Positions 50,938 to 59,823 of a stretch of DNA of 64,000 nucleotides are shown here, piece by piece. The stretch spans positions 62,001 to 126,000 of the forward strand of contig NZ_PGTS01000007.1 in NCBI RefSeq assembly GCF_002844235.1. Reading direction: 5' to 3'. Made by a program: the position numbers and the translations under genes. The notes beneath the pieces are model-generated. The model did not search any database. It saw only the letters and a list, made by a program, of their open reading frames with translations, and was not told the origin of the DNA. Position 1 is the stretch's first letter, and every line of letters begins with the position of its first letter. The DNA comes from Thalassospira povalilytica (GTDB lineage Bacteria; Pseudomonadota; Alphaproteobacteria; Rhodospirillales; Thalassospiraceae).

Positions 50938-51261
50938 ATGCAGGAACTCGAACTTACAGACGGGCGAATTGTGCGCGTATGGTGGCTGTTGACTTGGCGA
51001 TCGTTTGCGGGGGCGTTTGTCGGCGGCTTTGTGATCAGTTTCGTTATCCATTTTGGTATCGGCTTCTTTAACAAGGTATCTGGCGCAACGCTTGACGGCG
51101 GATTTATCGTTTGGCTTTTCAATGCTCTATGGATGTTTTTCTGGCAGTTCATCGTTGTACGGATGATGCTCCGAAAACATTATAAAGGTTTTCGTCTGGC
51201 GATTGTCGCCGATGACGTGCCTGAAGCGGCAGAAGCCAGTCACACCGTGACCTCCGCATGA
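50938..51261 (+). CDS. hypothetical small membrane protein
   Basis: A 107-residue protein from ATG 50938, with GAAAGAGG upstream. Two hydrophobic segments (AGAFVGGFVISFVIHFGIGF; GFIVWLFNALWMFFWQFIVV) are joined by a short loop with a basic stretch after the second (MMLRKHYKGFRL). I do not recognise a family. It lies alone after the transferase gene and ends before a strong terminator. Base use is similar to the neighbours. Confidence 0.65.
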   Translation: MQELELTDGRIVRVWWLLTWRSFAGAFVGGFVISFVIHFGIGFFNKVSGATLDGGFIVWLFNALWMFFWQFIVVRMMLRKHYKGFRLAIVADDVPEAAEASHTVTSA

Positions 51262-51302
51262 AAATCGCGCTGTCGGCTCGCGCGCTTCAGGTCGCCAGAT
51301 GT

Positions 51303-51336
51303 AAAAACACCCCGGTTTTGGACGGGGTGTTTTTCG
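51303..51336. terminator. bidirectional terminator before the MFS gene
   Basis: AAAAACACCCCG (51303-51314) and CGGGGTGTTTTT (51323-51334) form a 12-base stem with an eight-base loop. It serves the small membrane protein gene and the converging MFS gene. A near-identical terminator lies at 53642. Confidence 0.88.
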
Positions 51337-51367
51337 TTATCCGATCAAACAGGATCATGGTTGGTGA

Positions 51368-52591
51368 TCAGGACTGCGCCGCCTTGCGATCGGCGACCAT
51401 TCTGATGGTCAGGCTGATGATGCCAGCCAGGATACCGACCGCCATCACCGACAGATAACCGCCGCCGGCAAACAGCTGGGTGCCAAGAACCGAACCGGAT
51501 GCCATGCCGACAAACATCACGGTAAAGAAGACCGAGTTCAGTCTGCTGCGGGCTTCGGGGGCGATTTGATAGACAATGGTCTGGTGCGAAACCAGAGACG
51601 CCTGAACCCCCAGGTCAAAGCCGATGGTGCCAATGGCAAGGATGGCAAGCTGTGCACTGACCGATGACAGTGCGGGCACCATGCACATGATGGCAAAGGA
51701 CAGGATCAGGATGACGGAGCCCAGTTTGGTAACCCGTGCCGGGCCATGGCGATCGGCAAGGCTTCCGGCATAGCGTGCCATCAGGGCCCCGACAGCACCA
51801 AGCAAGCCAAAGGCACCGGCAACGTCACTGCCAAGCCCATAGCGTTGATGGAGGATCAGCGAAAGCGACGACCAGAACGCGCTGAAGGCAACCGCAAGGA
51901 ATGCCTGTGCAATGGCCGCATGGCGCAGCGATGGATGTTCAGCCCAAAGATGAGCAAGGGATTGCAGGAGTTTGGGATAGCTCATCGTTGCGTGGGTTTG
52001 GAACGGTGGCAGGATTTTCCAAAGCGCAAAGCCGATGATCAGGATTTGAACCGCAGCGAGTTGCAGCACAATCCGCCATCCGAAATATTCGGCGATCACG
52101 CCACTGACCGTGCGTGACAGCAGGATCCCGATCAAAAGACCGGTCATGACGGTACCAATGGTTTTGCCATGCAGATGTTTGGGCGACAGGATGGCGGCGG
52201 CCGGGACAATGTCCTGGGCCATGGTTGCGGTGATGCCGATCAGAAGACTTGTAAACAGGATGGTGTTCAGGCCCGGTGAAATGCTGCCGGTCAGAAGCAT
52301 GGCGGCAAGCAGGACACTTTTAAGAACGATCAGGGTCCTTCGATCATAACGGTCGCCAAGCGGCAACAGGAACAGAATGCCCAAAGCATATCCGACCTGG
52401 GTCACGGTCGGGATCAGTCCGGTTGTCCCGACACCAAGCCCAAGTTCGGTCCCGATCATGTTGAGAACCGGCTGGGTATAATAGATCGAGGCCACGGCCG
52501 ATCCCGCACCAAGGGCAAGCGCAAAGATGATGTTGCGCGACGGGGCCGCCGTGATCTGCTGCGGATCAGCAGTTGTTTGCGCGGTGGTCAT
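51368..52591 (-). CDS. MFS transporter, YnfM/DHA1-like
   Basis: A 407-residue twelve-helix carrier from ATG 52591; the longer open frame upstream overlaps the LysR promoter and is not used. The A-motif is LPLGDRYDRRTLIVLKSVL, and VASIYYTQPVLNMIGTELGL is the first helix start typical of YnfM/YgaY-type arabinose-efflux relatives. It is divergent from a LysR regulator with 112 bases between, so that regulator very likely controls it. It probably exports a small hydrophilic or toxic compound; the substrate is not known. Confidence 0.85.
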   Translation of the reverse strand: MTTAQTTADPQQITAAPSRNIIFALALGAGSAVASIYYTQPVLNMIGTELGLGVGTTGLIPTVTQVGYALGILFLLPLGDRYDRRTLIVLKSVLLAAMLLTGSISPGLNTILFTSLLIGITATMAQDIVPAAAILSPKHLHGKTIGTVMTGLLIGILLSRTVSGVIAEYFGWRIVLQLAAVQILIIGFALWKILPPFQTHATMSYPKLLQSLAHLWAEHPSLRHAAIAQAFLAVAFSAFWSSLSLILHQRYGLGSDVAGAFGLLGAVGALMARYAGSLADRHGPARVTKLGSVILILSFAIMCMVPALSSVSAQLAILAIGTIGFDLGVQASLVSHQTIVYQIAPEARSRLNSVFFTVMFVGMASGSVLGTQLFAGGGYLSVMAVGILAGIISLTIRMVADRKAAQS

Positions 52592-52676
52592 TGAAAGCTC
52601 CGTAAAGCGGAATTGATTTTGGCCCAGAATATGGATGACGCGCTGGTTTGGTAGAGGGTTGTGCGGTAAGATGGTT

Positions 52677-52691
52677 ATACGTAAAGCGTAT
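52677..52691. promoter_or_regulatory. ATACG-N5-CGTAT palindrome in the MFS/LysR divergent promoter
   Basis: A 15-base perfect inverted repeat 12 bases upstream of the LysR start, with the symmetrical look of a LysR-type binding site (T-N11-A class). Confidence 0.5.
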
Positions 52692-52703
52692 GATAGGTGA
52701 TGA

Positions 52704-53630
52704 ATGTCTTCCGTTGATCGTATGGAGTTGATGCAAACATTTGTGCGTATCGTGGATGGCGGAAGTCTGTCGGCGGCGGCGGGATTGCTTGGCACGACCC
52801 AGCCGACCATCAGTCGCCGGTTGCGGACGCTTGAGGATATGCTTGGTGTCGAGTTGATCCTGCGCAATACGCATGCGATCAAGCTGACCGATGACGGGGA
52901 ACGGTGTTATGCCCATGCCCGCACCCTGATCGAGGGGTGGGACGCCCTGACCGAAGAACTTTCGGGTACGGACGGAGAACCGGTCGGGCGGCTTGCGGTC
53001 AAGGTGCCCCATGCCTTTGGGCAGGATCAGTTGCTTCAGCCGCTGATCAAATTCCTGAAACGCTATGACCAGGTCAGTGTCGACTGGGTCCTGAGCGACC
53101 GCCCACCGGACTTTATTTCCGAACGGATCGATTGCGCCATTCATGTTGGCGCGGTGTCCGATCCGTCACATGTTGCCGTGCTGCTTGCGGAAATCCCGCG
53201 TATTGTTGTCGCCGCACCGGACATTCTGAAAAACAGACCCGTTTGTGATGTCGGGATGCTGGCGGATCTGCCATGGGTATCGCTCAAGACATTTTACGGG
53301 TCGGAAATATCGCTGCAAAATATCGGCAGTCAGGAACTAGTCCGGTTTCCGATCAAGCCGCGTCTGAGTACAGACAGTCTGTTTGCAACCCGTCAGGCGG
53401 TGCTTGGCGGGCTGGGGGCGGGGATTGTGTCGCGCTGGATCGTGACCGATGACCTGCGAACCGGAAAGCTGGTGCATTTATGCCCGGACTGGCAAGCGTC
53501 ATCCTTGCCGGTTTATCTGGTTTATCCCTATGCCAGCTATTATCCGGCACGCATGCGGAAGTTTTTTGAAATCCTGCGCGATTTCATGCCAGGCCTGGCT
53601 GAGGTCGAAGCCCCGGCGCACAGGCGATAA
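52704..53630 (+). CDS. LysR-family transcriptional regulator
   Basis: A 308-residue regulator. The N-terminal winged helix (DGGSLSAAAGLLGTTQPTIS, then RRLRTLEDMLGVELILRNTH) is followed by a periplasmic-binding-like ligand domain. The start ATG has AGGTGA nearby. It is divergent from the MFS carrier and shares the promoter region with a palindromic site. It probably activates or represses that carrier. The inducer is unknown. Confidence 0.92.
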   Translation: MSSVDRMELMQTFVRIVDGGSLSAAAGLLGTTQPTISRRLRTLEDMLGVELILRNTHAIKLTDDGERCYAHARTLIEGWDALTEELSGTDGEPVGRLAVKVPHAFGQDQLLQPLIKFLKRYDQVSVDWVLSDRPPDFISERIDCAIHVGAVSDPSHVAVLLAEIPRIVVAAPDILKNRPVCDVGMLADLPWVSLKTFYGSEISLQNIGSQELVRFPIKPRLSTDSLFATRQAVLGGLGAGIVSRWIVTDDLRTGKLVHLCPDWQASSLPVYLVYPYASYYPARMRKFFEILRDFMPGLAEVEAPAHRR

Positions 53631-53641
53631 AGCCACATATG

Positions 53642-53672
53642 AAAACACCCCGGCTTTGACCGGGGTGTTTTC
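53642..53672. terminator. bidirectional terminator after the LysR gene
   Basis: AAAACACCCCGG and CCGGGGTGTTTT form a 12-base stem with a six-base loop. It is nearly the same sequence as the terminator at 51303, so the MFS/LysR pair is bracketed by two copies of one terminator. Confidence 0.88.
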
Positions 53673-53699
53673 GGTTGGATTGGATACGGGATCCGGTGA

Positions 53700-55040
53700 T
53701 CAATCGGTATTTTTGGATCCGAAATGTTTGTTGAAGTGCAATACCAGCAGGGTAACGATTGCCCCTGAAAGCAGGTAAGCACCAACACCGGGCAGGCCGA
53801 ACTTGTCACACAGATACAATGCGATCAGTGGGGCAAAACCGGCACCGAGCAGCCAGGCCAGATCGGATGTCAGGGCAGACCCGGTATAGCGGTATTCGCG
53901 TTTGAAGTTTGAGGCCAGCGTCCCGGCCGCCTGACCAAAGCACAGGCCAAGCACGGCAAACCCGCCCAGAACGATCATGCCTTCATTGATGATGTTGAAG
54001 GAATAAAGCAGCGGGGTCAGAACAGCACCCAGGAAGATGATCCCGGCACTGTATCCCAGCAGGCGACGACGACCGAGCTGATCGGCGATGAAGCCCGATG
54101 CGACAATGCCAAAGGCGCAAAGCACGGCACCGACACCCTGGGTCAGAAGGAACTGCCCCGGATTGCCGTTGGCATACAGATAAACCCAGCTGAGCGCAAA
54201 GACCGTGACCAGATGGAACAGCGCGTAGCTGACCATCGGGACCAGTGCCCCAAGCACAACGGTACGACCATTATGTTTGAGCGTGTCCATCACGCGGGCG
54301 GCTTCGAGTTCGTTCTTTTCAAGAAGATGGCCGAACTCCGAGGTGGCAACCAGACGCAGGCGGGCAAACAATGCGACCACGTTGATGGCAAAGGCCACGA
54401 AGAACGCATAGCGCCAGCCAAAGGCCAGGAAGTCATCGGGATGCAGGGTCAGAAGCAGATAGGCAAACAGTGAAGATGCCAGCATGAAGCCAAGCGGTGC
54501 GCCCAATTGCGGGATCATCGCATACCAGCCCTTGCGGTTGTCCGGCGCATTGAGTGCCAGAAGCGATGCAAGACCATCCCAGGCACCACCCCATGCAAGA
54601 CCTTGCAGGAAGCGGAAGCTGCACAGCAGATAGATCGCAAGAACACCGGCCGAGGCATAGCTTGGCAGGAAGGCCATCGCCGCGGTCGAACCGCCGAGCA
54701 TGAACATGGCAATCGTCAGTTTGACGCCACGGCCATAATGCCGGTCAACCGTCATGAAGACCAGCGAGCCCACCGGGCGGGCGATAAAGGCCAGAGAGAA
54801 GATGGCAAAGGAATACATGGTGCCGACCAATGCCGTTTCGCCGGGAAACAGCAATTGCGGGAACACAAGTACCGATGCGATGCAGTAAACGAAAAAGTCG
54901 AAAAATTCCGAAGTCCGGCCGATAATCACGCCAAGCGCGATCTGACCGGGATCGTTGGTTGCGTCGGCATTAAGATGCCGTGCGTCGCGTTCCAAACCTG
55001 ATGAGGTGGCGGTCGCGTAGTTTTCTGTTGTTTGGTTCAC
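53700..55040 (-). CDS. MFS transporter, metabolite:H+ symporter (MHS) type
   Basis: A 446-residue carrier starting at GTG 55040, with GGGAG eight bases upstream. It shows the MHS-type features: a long cytoplasmic lead, GVIIGRTSEFFDFFVYCIAS in helix 1, the A-motif region in FIARPVGSLVFMTVDRHYGR, and a RFLQGLAWGGAWDGLASLLA segment. Members import organic acids or osmolytes such as proline, betaine, citrate or shikimate. No metabolic gene is adjacent to name the substrate. Its promoter region is shared with cyoABCD on the far side. Confidence 0.86.
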   Translation of the reverse strand: MNQTTENYATATSSGLERDARHLNADATNDPGQIALGVIIGRTSEFFDFFVYCIASVLVFPQLLFPGETALVGTMYSFAIFSLAFIARPVGSLVFMTVDRHYGRGVKLTIAMFMLGGSTAAMAFLPSYASAGVLAIYLLCSFRFLQGLAWGGAWDGLASLLALNAPDNRKGWYAMIPQLGAPLGFMLASSLFAYLLLTLHPDDFLAFGWRYAFFVAFAINVVALFARLRLVATSEFGHLLEKNELEAARVMDTLKHNGRTVVLGALVPMVSYALFHLVTVFALSWVYLYANGNPGQFLLTQGVGAVLCAFGIVASGFIADQLGRRRLLGYSAGIIFLGAVLTPLLYSFNIINEGMIVLGGFAVLGLCFGQAAGTLASNFKREYRYTGSALTSDLAWLLGAGFAPLIALYLCDKFGLPGVGAYLLSGAIVTLLVLHFNKHFGSKNTD

Positions 55041-55481
55041 GCCGTTCTCCCTAAATCACTGGTCGGACCTTTTGGTCCTAACTACTTTTGATTGGATCAC
55101 AAATTCGGATCAAAGGACGATACGACTTTGGATCGAGTCTAAGTATAGACATGTGAATTGCAAACGTCAGTGTCAATTATCTTTCTGCACCGCACAACGT
55201 TAGGTTTACATTGGAATGATAATTGTCATTAAGACCCAGCTATGCACGGCGGGTATCTTGACATTGTTGCGATGCAGCTATAGCAATTCCCGCGAAATTC
55301 CGACCTGGCGGGTTTTTGAAAAAAATTTGCCAAAATTGTGCCCTTTCCGTGGATGTTTGGAATGATTATTCCTATATGCCGTTGCGACGGGGTACGACGT
55401 GTGGCGATCTCCGATGGGTCGTTCATGCGGCTCGCAGGCATATTGTTGCCTGTGAGAACATCTTCCAGAAACTGACAAAGT
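55041..55481. other. 441-bp divergent intergenic region between the MHS carrier and cyoA
   Basis: No gene is seen. A GGACC-TTTT-GGTCC palindrome is at 55065-55078, close to the MFS start, and several GGATC words follow. AATGATAATTGTCATT at 55215-55230 is a near palindrome with a Fur-box look. The cyo promoter should lie in the right half; no convincing -35/-10 pair was found by eye. Confidence 0.4.
55065..55078. promoter_or_regulatory. GGACC-N4-GGTCC palindrome upstream of the MHS carrier
   Basis: A perfect five-base-arm palindrome with four T in the centre, 25 bases before the MFS start codon on the complement. It may be an operator or a leader hairpin. Confidence 0.3.
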
Positions 55482-56621
55482 ATGAAGCGCATGCTTTCAA
55501 AACTTGTACGCGGCGTCGCTGTAGCCTCGATGTTTTCGCTTCTGGCCGGTTGCAACCTGGTTGTTATCGACCCGTCGGGTGATATCGCGTCCCAGCAGTC
55601 CGATCTGATTATCGTTTCCACGATCCTGATGCTGCTGATCATCGTTCCGGTGATGGCACTGACTGTCTTCTTTGCCTGGAAATACCGTCAGGGCAACAAG
55701 GACGCGGAATATGATCCCGAATGGCACCATTCCACGAAGCTGGAAGTCGTCATCTGGTCCGCACCACTGGTGATCATTATTGCGCTTGGCGCGATCACCT
55801 GGGTTACGACGCATACGCTTGACCCGTATCGTCCGCTGGACCGTATTGACGCTGAACGTCCGTTGGCCAAAGATCACGAACCGATGGTGATCGAAGTCGT
55901 TTCCCTCGATTGGAAATGGCTGTTCCTGTATCCGGAACAGGGCATTGCGACCGTCAATGAACTTGCAGCTCCGATTGATACCCCCATTCAGTTCAAAATC
56001 ACTTCTTCGGGTATCATGAACTCCTTCTTCATTCCGGCTCTTGCGGGCCAGATTTACTCGATGGCGGGTATGGAGACCAAACTCCATGCCGTGATCAACG
56101 AAGAGGGCGTTTATGAAGGCTTCTCGGGGAACTATAGCGGTGAGGGATTCTCTCACATGCGCTTCAAGTTCCACGGCCTGAGCGAAGAAGGCTTTGACAA
56201 ATGGGTTGCTGATGTGAAGTCCGACGAGAACTTCCTTGGCCGTTCCCAGTATCTTGAACTCGAAAAGCCGAGCGTCGCCGAGCCGGTTCACTACTACAGC
56301 GCAGTGGACCCGGAACTCTATACCGCGATCCTCAACATGTGCGTCGACCAGTCGAAAATGTGCATGAACGAGATGATGGCGATCGACGCGAAAGGCGGCG
56401 GTGGACTGGCTGGCATCTATAACGTGATGTCGCTGACCTATGACGTGCCGCATATGCGCGGAAGTCAGCCGTTGCCCGAAAGCAAGTCCTATGTGGCGTC
56501 GCTTTGCACCACGCCTGAAAGTGGTTTTTCTGGCGAGCTTGCCAATCTGCCCTTGTTTGACAATGGACAGAGTGCACGCGCCATGAGCATTGCGCCCGCA
56601 GGCGTTTCGACAGGGTTCTGA
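55482..56621 (+). CDS. cyoA: cytochrome bo3-type ubiquinol oxidase subunit II (CyoA)
   Basis: A 379-residue lipoprotein-type subunit: MKRMLSKLVRGVAVASMFSL with the lipobox LLAGC, then two membrane helices (IIVSTILMLLIIVPVMALTV; LEVVIWSAPLVIIIALGAIT) and the cupredoxin domain. The domain contains EVVSLDWKWLFLYPEQGIA and lacks the CuA Cys-x3-Cys set, so it accepts quinol and not cytochrome c. At 379 residues it is longer than the about 315 of E. coli CyoA, owing to a C-terminal extension. It heads cyoABCD. Confidence 0.94.
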   Translation: MKRMLSKLVRGVAVASMFSLLAGCNLVVIDPSGDIASQQSDLIIVSTILMLLIIVPVMALTVFFAWKYRQGNKDAEYDPEWHHSTKLEVVIWSAPLVIIIALGAITWVTTHTLDPYRPLDRIDAERPLAKDHEPMVIEVVSLDWKWLFLYPEQGIATVNELAAPIDTPIQFKITSSGIMNSFFIPALAGQIYSMAGMETKLHAVINEEGVYEGFSGNYSGEGFSHMRFKFHGLSEEGFDKWVADVKSDENFLGRSQYLELEKPSVAEPVHYYSAVDPELYTAILNMCVDQSKMCMNEMMAIDAKGGGGLAGIYNVMSLTYDVPHMRGSQPLPESKSYVASLCTTPESGFSGELANLPLFDNGQSARAMSIAPAGVSTGF

Positions 56622-56712
56622 AGCAGTGCCGGTTGGTGAAAGCCAACCGGCCCTTCGCAGTTTTCGCACCGGGTATCTGGTGCCTTGCTGCATTTGAAAG
56701 AAGAGTAATCCG

Positions 56713-58722
56713 ATGTTCTCTAATCCGGACCTTTTACATTTTATATTTGGCCGGCTGTCAATCGACTCCATCCCGATGTTCCACGAGCCGATTGTCGCCG
56801 TGACATTTGCTGCCGTGGTGCTGGGCGGGCTCGTCGTTGTTGGCGCGCTTACCTATTTCCGTTTGTGGGGATATCTCTGGAACGAGTGGATCACCTCGAT
56901 CGATCATAAAAAGATCGGCATCATGTATATCATTCTGGCGATCGTCATGCTTCTGCGTGGCTTTGCCGATGCACTGATGATGCGCGCCCAGCAGGCGATC
57001 GCGTTTGGGGATGTTGCCGGTTATTTGCCGCCCGACCACTATGACCAGATCTTTACCGCGCATGGCGTGATCATGATCTTCTTCGTGGCGATGCCGCTGG
57101 TGACCGGTCTGATGAACTTCGTTGTGCCGCTGCAGATCGGCGCGCGCGACGTTGCATTCCCGTTCCTGAACAATTTCAGCTTCTGGATGACCACCTGTGG
57201 TGCCGTCCTGATCATGGCATCGCTGTTTGTCGGTGAGTTTGCAAAAACCGGTTGGCTGGCCTATCCGCCGCTTTCGGACATTGTCTATAGTCCGGGTGTG
57301 GGGGTTGATTACTATATCTGGGCCTTGCAGATTGCCGGTGTCGGTACGTTGCTTTCGGGGGTGAACCTGATTGTGACCATCGTCAAAATGCGTGCACCGG
57401 GCATGTCGATGATGAAGATGCCGGTCTTTACCTGGACCTCGCTTTGCACCAACATCCTGATTGTTGCAGCATTCCCGGTTCTGACCGCGGTTCTGGTTCT
57501 GCTTGGTCTTGACCGTTATGCAGACACCAACTTCTTCACCAACGATCTTGGCGGTAACGCCATGATGTACATCAACCTGATCTGGATCTGGGGTCACCCG
57601 GAAGTGTACATCCTGATCCTGCCGGCGTTTGGTGTGTTTTCCGAAGTTGTATCGACCTTCTGCCGCAAGCGCCTGTTTGGCTACAGCTCGATGGTTTATG
57701 CCACGGTGGTTATTACCATCCTGTCCTACATCGTCTGGCTGCACCACTTCTTCACCATGGGTTCGGGCGCAAGTGTGAACGCCTTCTTTGGCATCACCAC
57801 CATGATCATCTCGATCCCGACCGGTGCAAAGGTCTTCAACTGGCTGTTCACCATGTATAAGGGCCGCATCAGCTTTGATGTGCCGATGCTGTGGACGATC
57901 GGTTTCATGCTGACCTTTGTCATTGGTGGCATGACCGGTGTTATGCTGGCGGTTCCGCCGGCTGACTTCGTGCTCCATAACAGCCTGTTCCTGATTGCCC
58001 ACTTCCACAATGTGATTATCGGTGGTGTGGTCTTCGGGATGTTTGCCGGTATCGTTTACTGGTTCCCGAAAGCATTCGGCTTCAAGCTTGATGAATTCTG
58101 GGGCAAGATGTCGTTCTGGCTGTGGACCATCGGCTTCTACTTTGCCTTCATGCCGCTTTATGTTCTTGGCCTGATGGGCGTTACCCGCCGCATGAGCCAC
58201 TTTGACGATCCGTCGCTTCAGATCTGGTTCGTTATTGCGGCCTTTGGTGCGGTTCTGATCGCCGGTGGTATCGGTTCGTTCCTGATGTCGATCGTGGTTG
58301 CCGTTATCAATCGCGAGAAGCTGCGTGACGAAACCGGTGACCCGTGGGGTGGTCGTACGCTGGAATGGTCGACTTCGTCGCCGCCCCCGGCTTACAACTT
58401 CGCCTTTACCCCGGTTGTTCATGAACTGGACGCCTGGGCGGATATGAAAAAGCGTGGCTTTGTACGTCCGACATCGGGCTTCATCGATATCCACATGCCG
58501 AAAAATACCGGCGCTGGCTTTATCCTGGCTGCGATTTCGCTTGTCCTTGGTTTCGCCCTTGTCTGGCACATCTGGTGGCTGGCTGCTGTCAGCTTCATCG
58601 TGCTGGTGGTTGGTGCGATTGCGCATACCTTCAACTATGACCGTGATTATCACATCCCGGCAGATGAAGTTGTGAAGACCGAAGACGAACGTACCGCCCT
58701 TCTGGCAAAACAGCAGGCGTAA
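56713..58722 (+). CDS. cyoB: cytochrome bo3-type ubiquinol oxidase subunit I (CyoB)
   Basis: A 669-residue haem-copper oxidase subunit with about fifteen helices. The ligands are in the expected places: [40 protein letters not shown] (CuB His with the His-Tyr crosslink region), [20 protein letters not shown] (the CuB His pair) and [20 protein letters not shown] (high- and low-spin haem His). It oxidises ubiquinol and reduces oxygen while pumping protons. The helical extensions at both ends are those of quinol oxidases. Length fits E. coli CyoB (663). Confidence 0.96.
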   Translation: MFSNPDLLHFIFGRLSIDSIPMFHEPIVAVTFAAVVLGGLVVVGALTYFRLWGYLWNEWITSIDHKKIGIMYIILAIVMLLRGFADALMMRAQQAIAFGDVAGYLPPDHYDQIFTAHGVIMIFFVAMPLVTGLMNFVVPLQIGARDVAFPFLNNFSFWMTTCGAVLIMASLFVGEFAKTGWLAYPPLSDIVYSPGVGVDYYIWALQIAGVGTLLSGVNLIVTIVKMRAPGMSMMKMPVFTWTSLCTNILIVAAFPVLTAVLVLLGLDRYADTNFFTNDLGGNAMMYINLIWIWGHPEVYILILPAFGVFSEVVSTFCRKRLFGYSSMVYATVVITILSYIVWLHHFFTMGSGASVNAFFGITTMIISIPTGAKVFNWLFTMYKGRISFDVPMLWTIGFMLTFVIGGMTGVMLAVPPADFVLHNSLFLIAHFHNVIIGGVVFGMFAGIVYWFPKAFGFKLDEFWGKMSFWLWTIGFYFAFMPLYVLGLMGVTRRMSHFDDPSLQIWFVIAAFGAVLIAGGIGSFLMSIVVAVINREKLRDETGDPWGGRTLEWSTSSPPPAYNFAFTPVVHELDAWADMKKRGFVRPTSGFIDIHMPKNTGAGFILAAISLVLGFALVWHIWWLAAVSFIVLVVGAIAHTFNYDRDYHIPADEVVKTEDERTALLAKQQA

Positions 58723-58732
58723 GGGAATGACA

Positions 58733-59353
58733 ATGGCGAATAATACTGCCTCTCAGACCGAAACGCCGGTCTTTTACCTGAAAGAAGAGCATCACCCGGA
58801 AACCGGCACGATGCTTGGCTTCTGGATCTATCTGATGAGCGATTGCCTCATCTTTGCGATCCTGTTTGCAACCCATGGCGTGCTTGGCCGCAACTATGCG
58901 GCCGGGCCTTCGCCGGCGGATCTGTTCGATCTTGAACTGGTGGCGATTAACACCTCGATGCTGCTGTTCTCGTCGATCACCTATGGCTTTGCCATGCTTC
59001 AGATGGAAAAAGGCAAGATTGCCGGCACCCAGCTGTGGTTGGCGATTACCGGTCTGTTCGGGATCGCGTTCGTCGGGCTGGAACTTTACGAGTTCCATCA
59101 CCTGTGGAGCATTGGGGCAACCCCGATGCGCAGTGGCTTCCTGTCGGCGTTCTATACGCTGGTTGCGACCCACGGTCTGCACGTGACATTCGGCATCATC
59201 TGGCTTGTGACCCTGATGGTTCAGGTGTCCCAGCGCGGACTGATCCCGGAAAACAAGCGTCGTCTGATGTGCCTGTCGATGTTCTGGCACTTCCTTGACG
59301 TGGTCTGGATCGGTGTCTTCTCTGTCGTTTATCTGCTGGGAGTTCTGGGATGA
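58733..59353 (+). CDS. cyoC: cytochrome o ubiquinol oxidase subunit III (CyoC)
   Basis: A 206-residue subunit with five membrane helices. ATG 58733 is preferred to ATG 58727, since the AAGGGA ribosome site is directly before the latter. GTMLGFWIYLMSDCLIFAIL opens the fold, and ATHGLHVTFGIIWLVTLMVQ with SMFWHFLDVVWIGVFSVVYL is the family signature. It overlaps cyoD by four bases. Structural subunit of the oxidase. Confidence 0.95.
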   Translation: MANNTASQTETPVFYLKEEHHPETGTMLGFWIYLMSDCLIFAILFATHGVLGRNYAAGPSPADLFDLELVAINTSMLLFSSITYGFAMLQMEKGKIAGTQLWLAITGLFGIAFVGLELYEFHHLWSIGATPMRSGFLSAFYTLVATHGLHVTFGIIWLVTLMVQVSQRGLIPENKRRLMCLSMFWHFLDVVWIGVFSVVYLLGVLG

Positions 59354-59730
59354 GTGCACATTCACACGCACATGATGACCATCACGGCGATGGTGCCTCT
59401 CACGGTACTTTCAAAAGCTATCTGATCGGTTTCATCCTGTCGGTTATCCTGACAGCGATCCCGTTCTGGCTGGTGATGGATGGCGTTCTTGACAGCAAGG
59501 TCGCGACCGCACTTTGGATCATGGGTCTTGGTGTGGTTCAGATCGTGGTTCACATGATCTACTTCCTGCATATGAACACCAAATCCGAAGGTGGCTGGAA
59601 CATGCTGGCGCTGATCTTCACCATCGTGATCGTGGCGATTGCCATCGCCGGTTCGCTGTGGGTGATGTATCACCTCAATACCAACATGATGCCGCAGATG
59701 GATCATGAAATGATCAAAAGCTTTGGCTAG
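59350..59730 (+). CDS. cyoD: cytochrome o ubiquinol oxidase subunit IV (CyoD)
   Basis: A 126-residue subunit with a His-rich start (HSHAHDDHHGDGASHG) and three membrane helices. SYLIGFILSVILTAIPFWLV and VVQIVVHMIYFLHMNTKSEG fit CyoD, which helps CuB assembly. It overlaps cyoC by four bases. The His-rich N-terminus may bind metal. A strong terminator follows, and SURF1 lies just beyond. Confidence 0.95.
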   Translation: MSAHSHAHDDHHGDGASHGTFKSYLIGFILSVILTAIPFWLVMDGVLDSKVATALWIMGLGVVQIVVHMIYFLHMNTKSEGGWNMLALIFTIVIVAIAIAGSLWVMYHLNTNMMPQMDHEMIKSFG

Positions 59731-59752
59731 GCCGTTGCTTGATATCTGAAGG

Positions 59753-59786
59753 GGGCGCGATACTTTACCGGTATCGCGCCCTTTTT
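59753..59786 (+). terminator. Rho-independent terminator after cyoD
   Basis: An 11-base stem (GGGCGCGATAC with GTATCGCGCCC) and a seven-base loop, then TTTTT. It probably sets a lower level for the SURF1 gene downstream. Confidence 0.85.
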
Positions 59787-59823
59787 CGTTCGCAGACACA
59801 GATGCCCTTGGAAAGAAAGCGAG

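Noticed and set aside
51303-53672. Insertion sequence or transposon around the MFS/LysR pair
   Set aside because: No transposase, no terminal inverted repeats other than the terminators, and normal base composition.
56758-58653. 631-codon open frame on the minus strand opposite cyoB
   Set aside because: Its product is rich in His, Arg, Asp and Gln with no domain sense, and it is the exact antisense of a highly conserved gene with strong codon bias, which explains the lack of stops.
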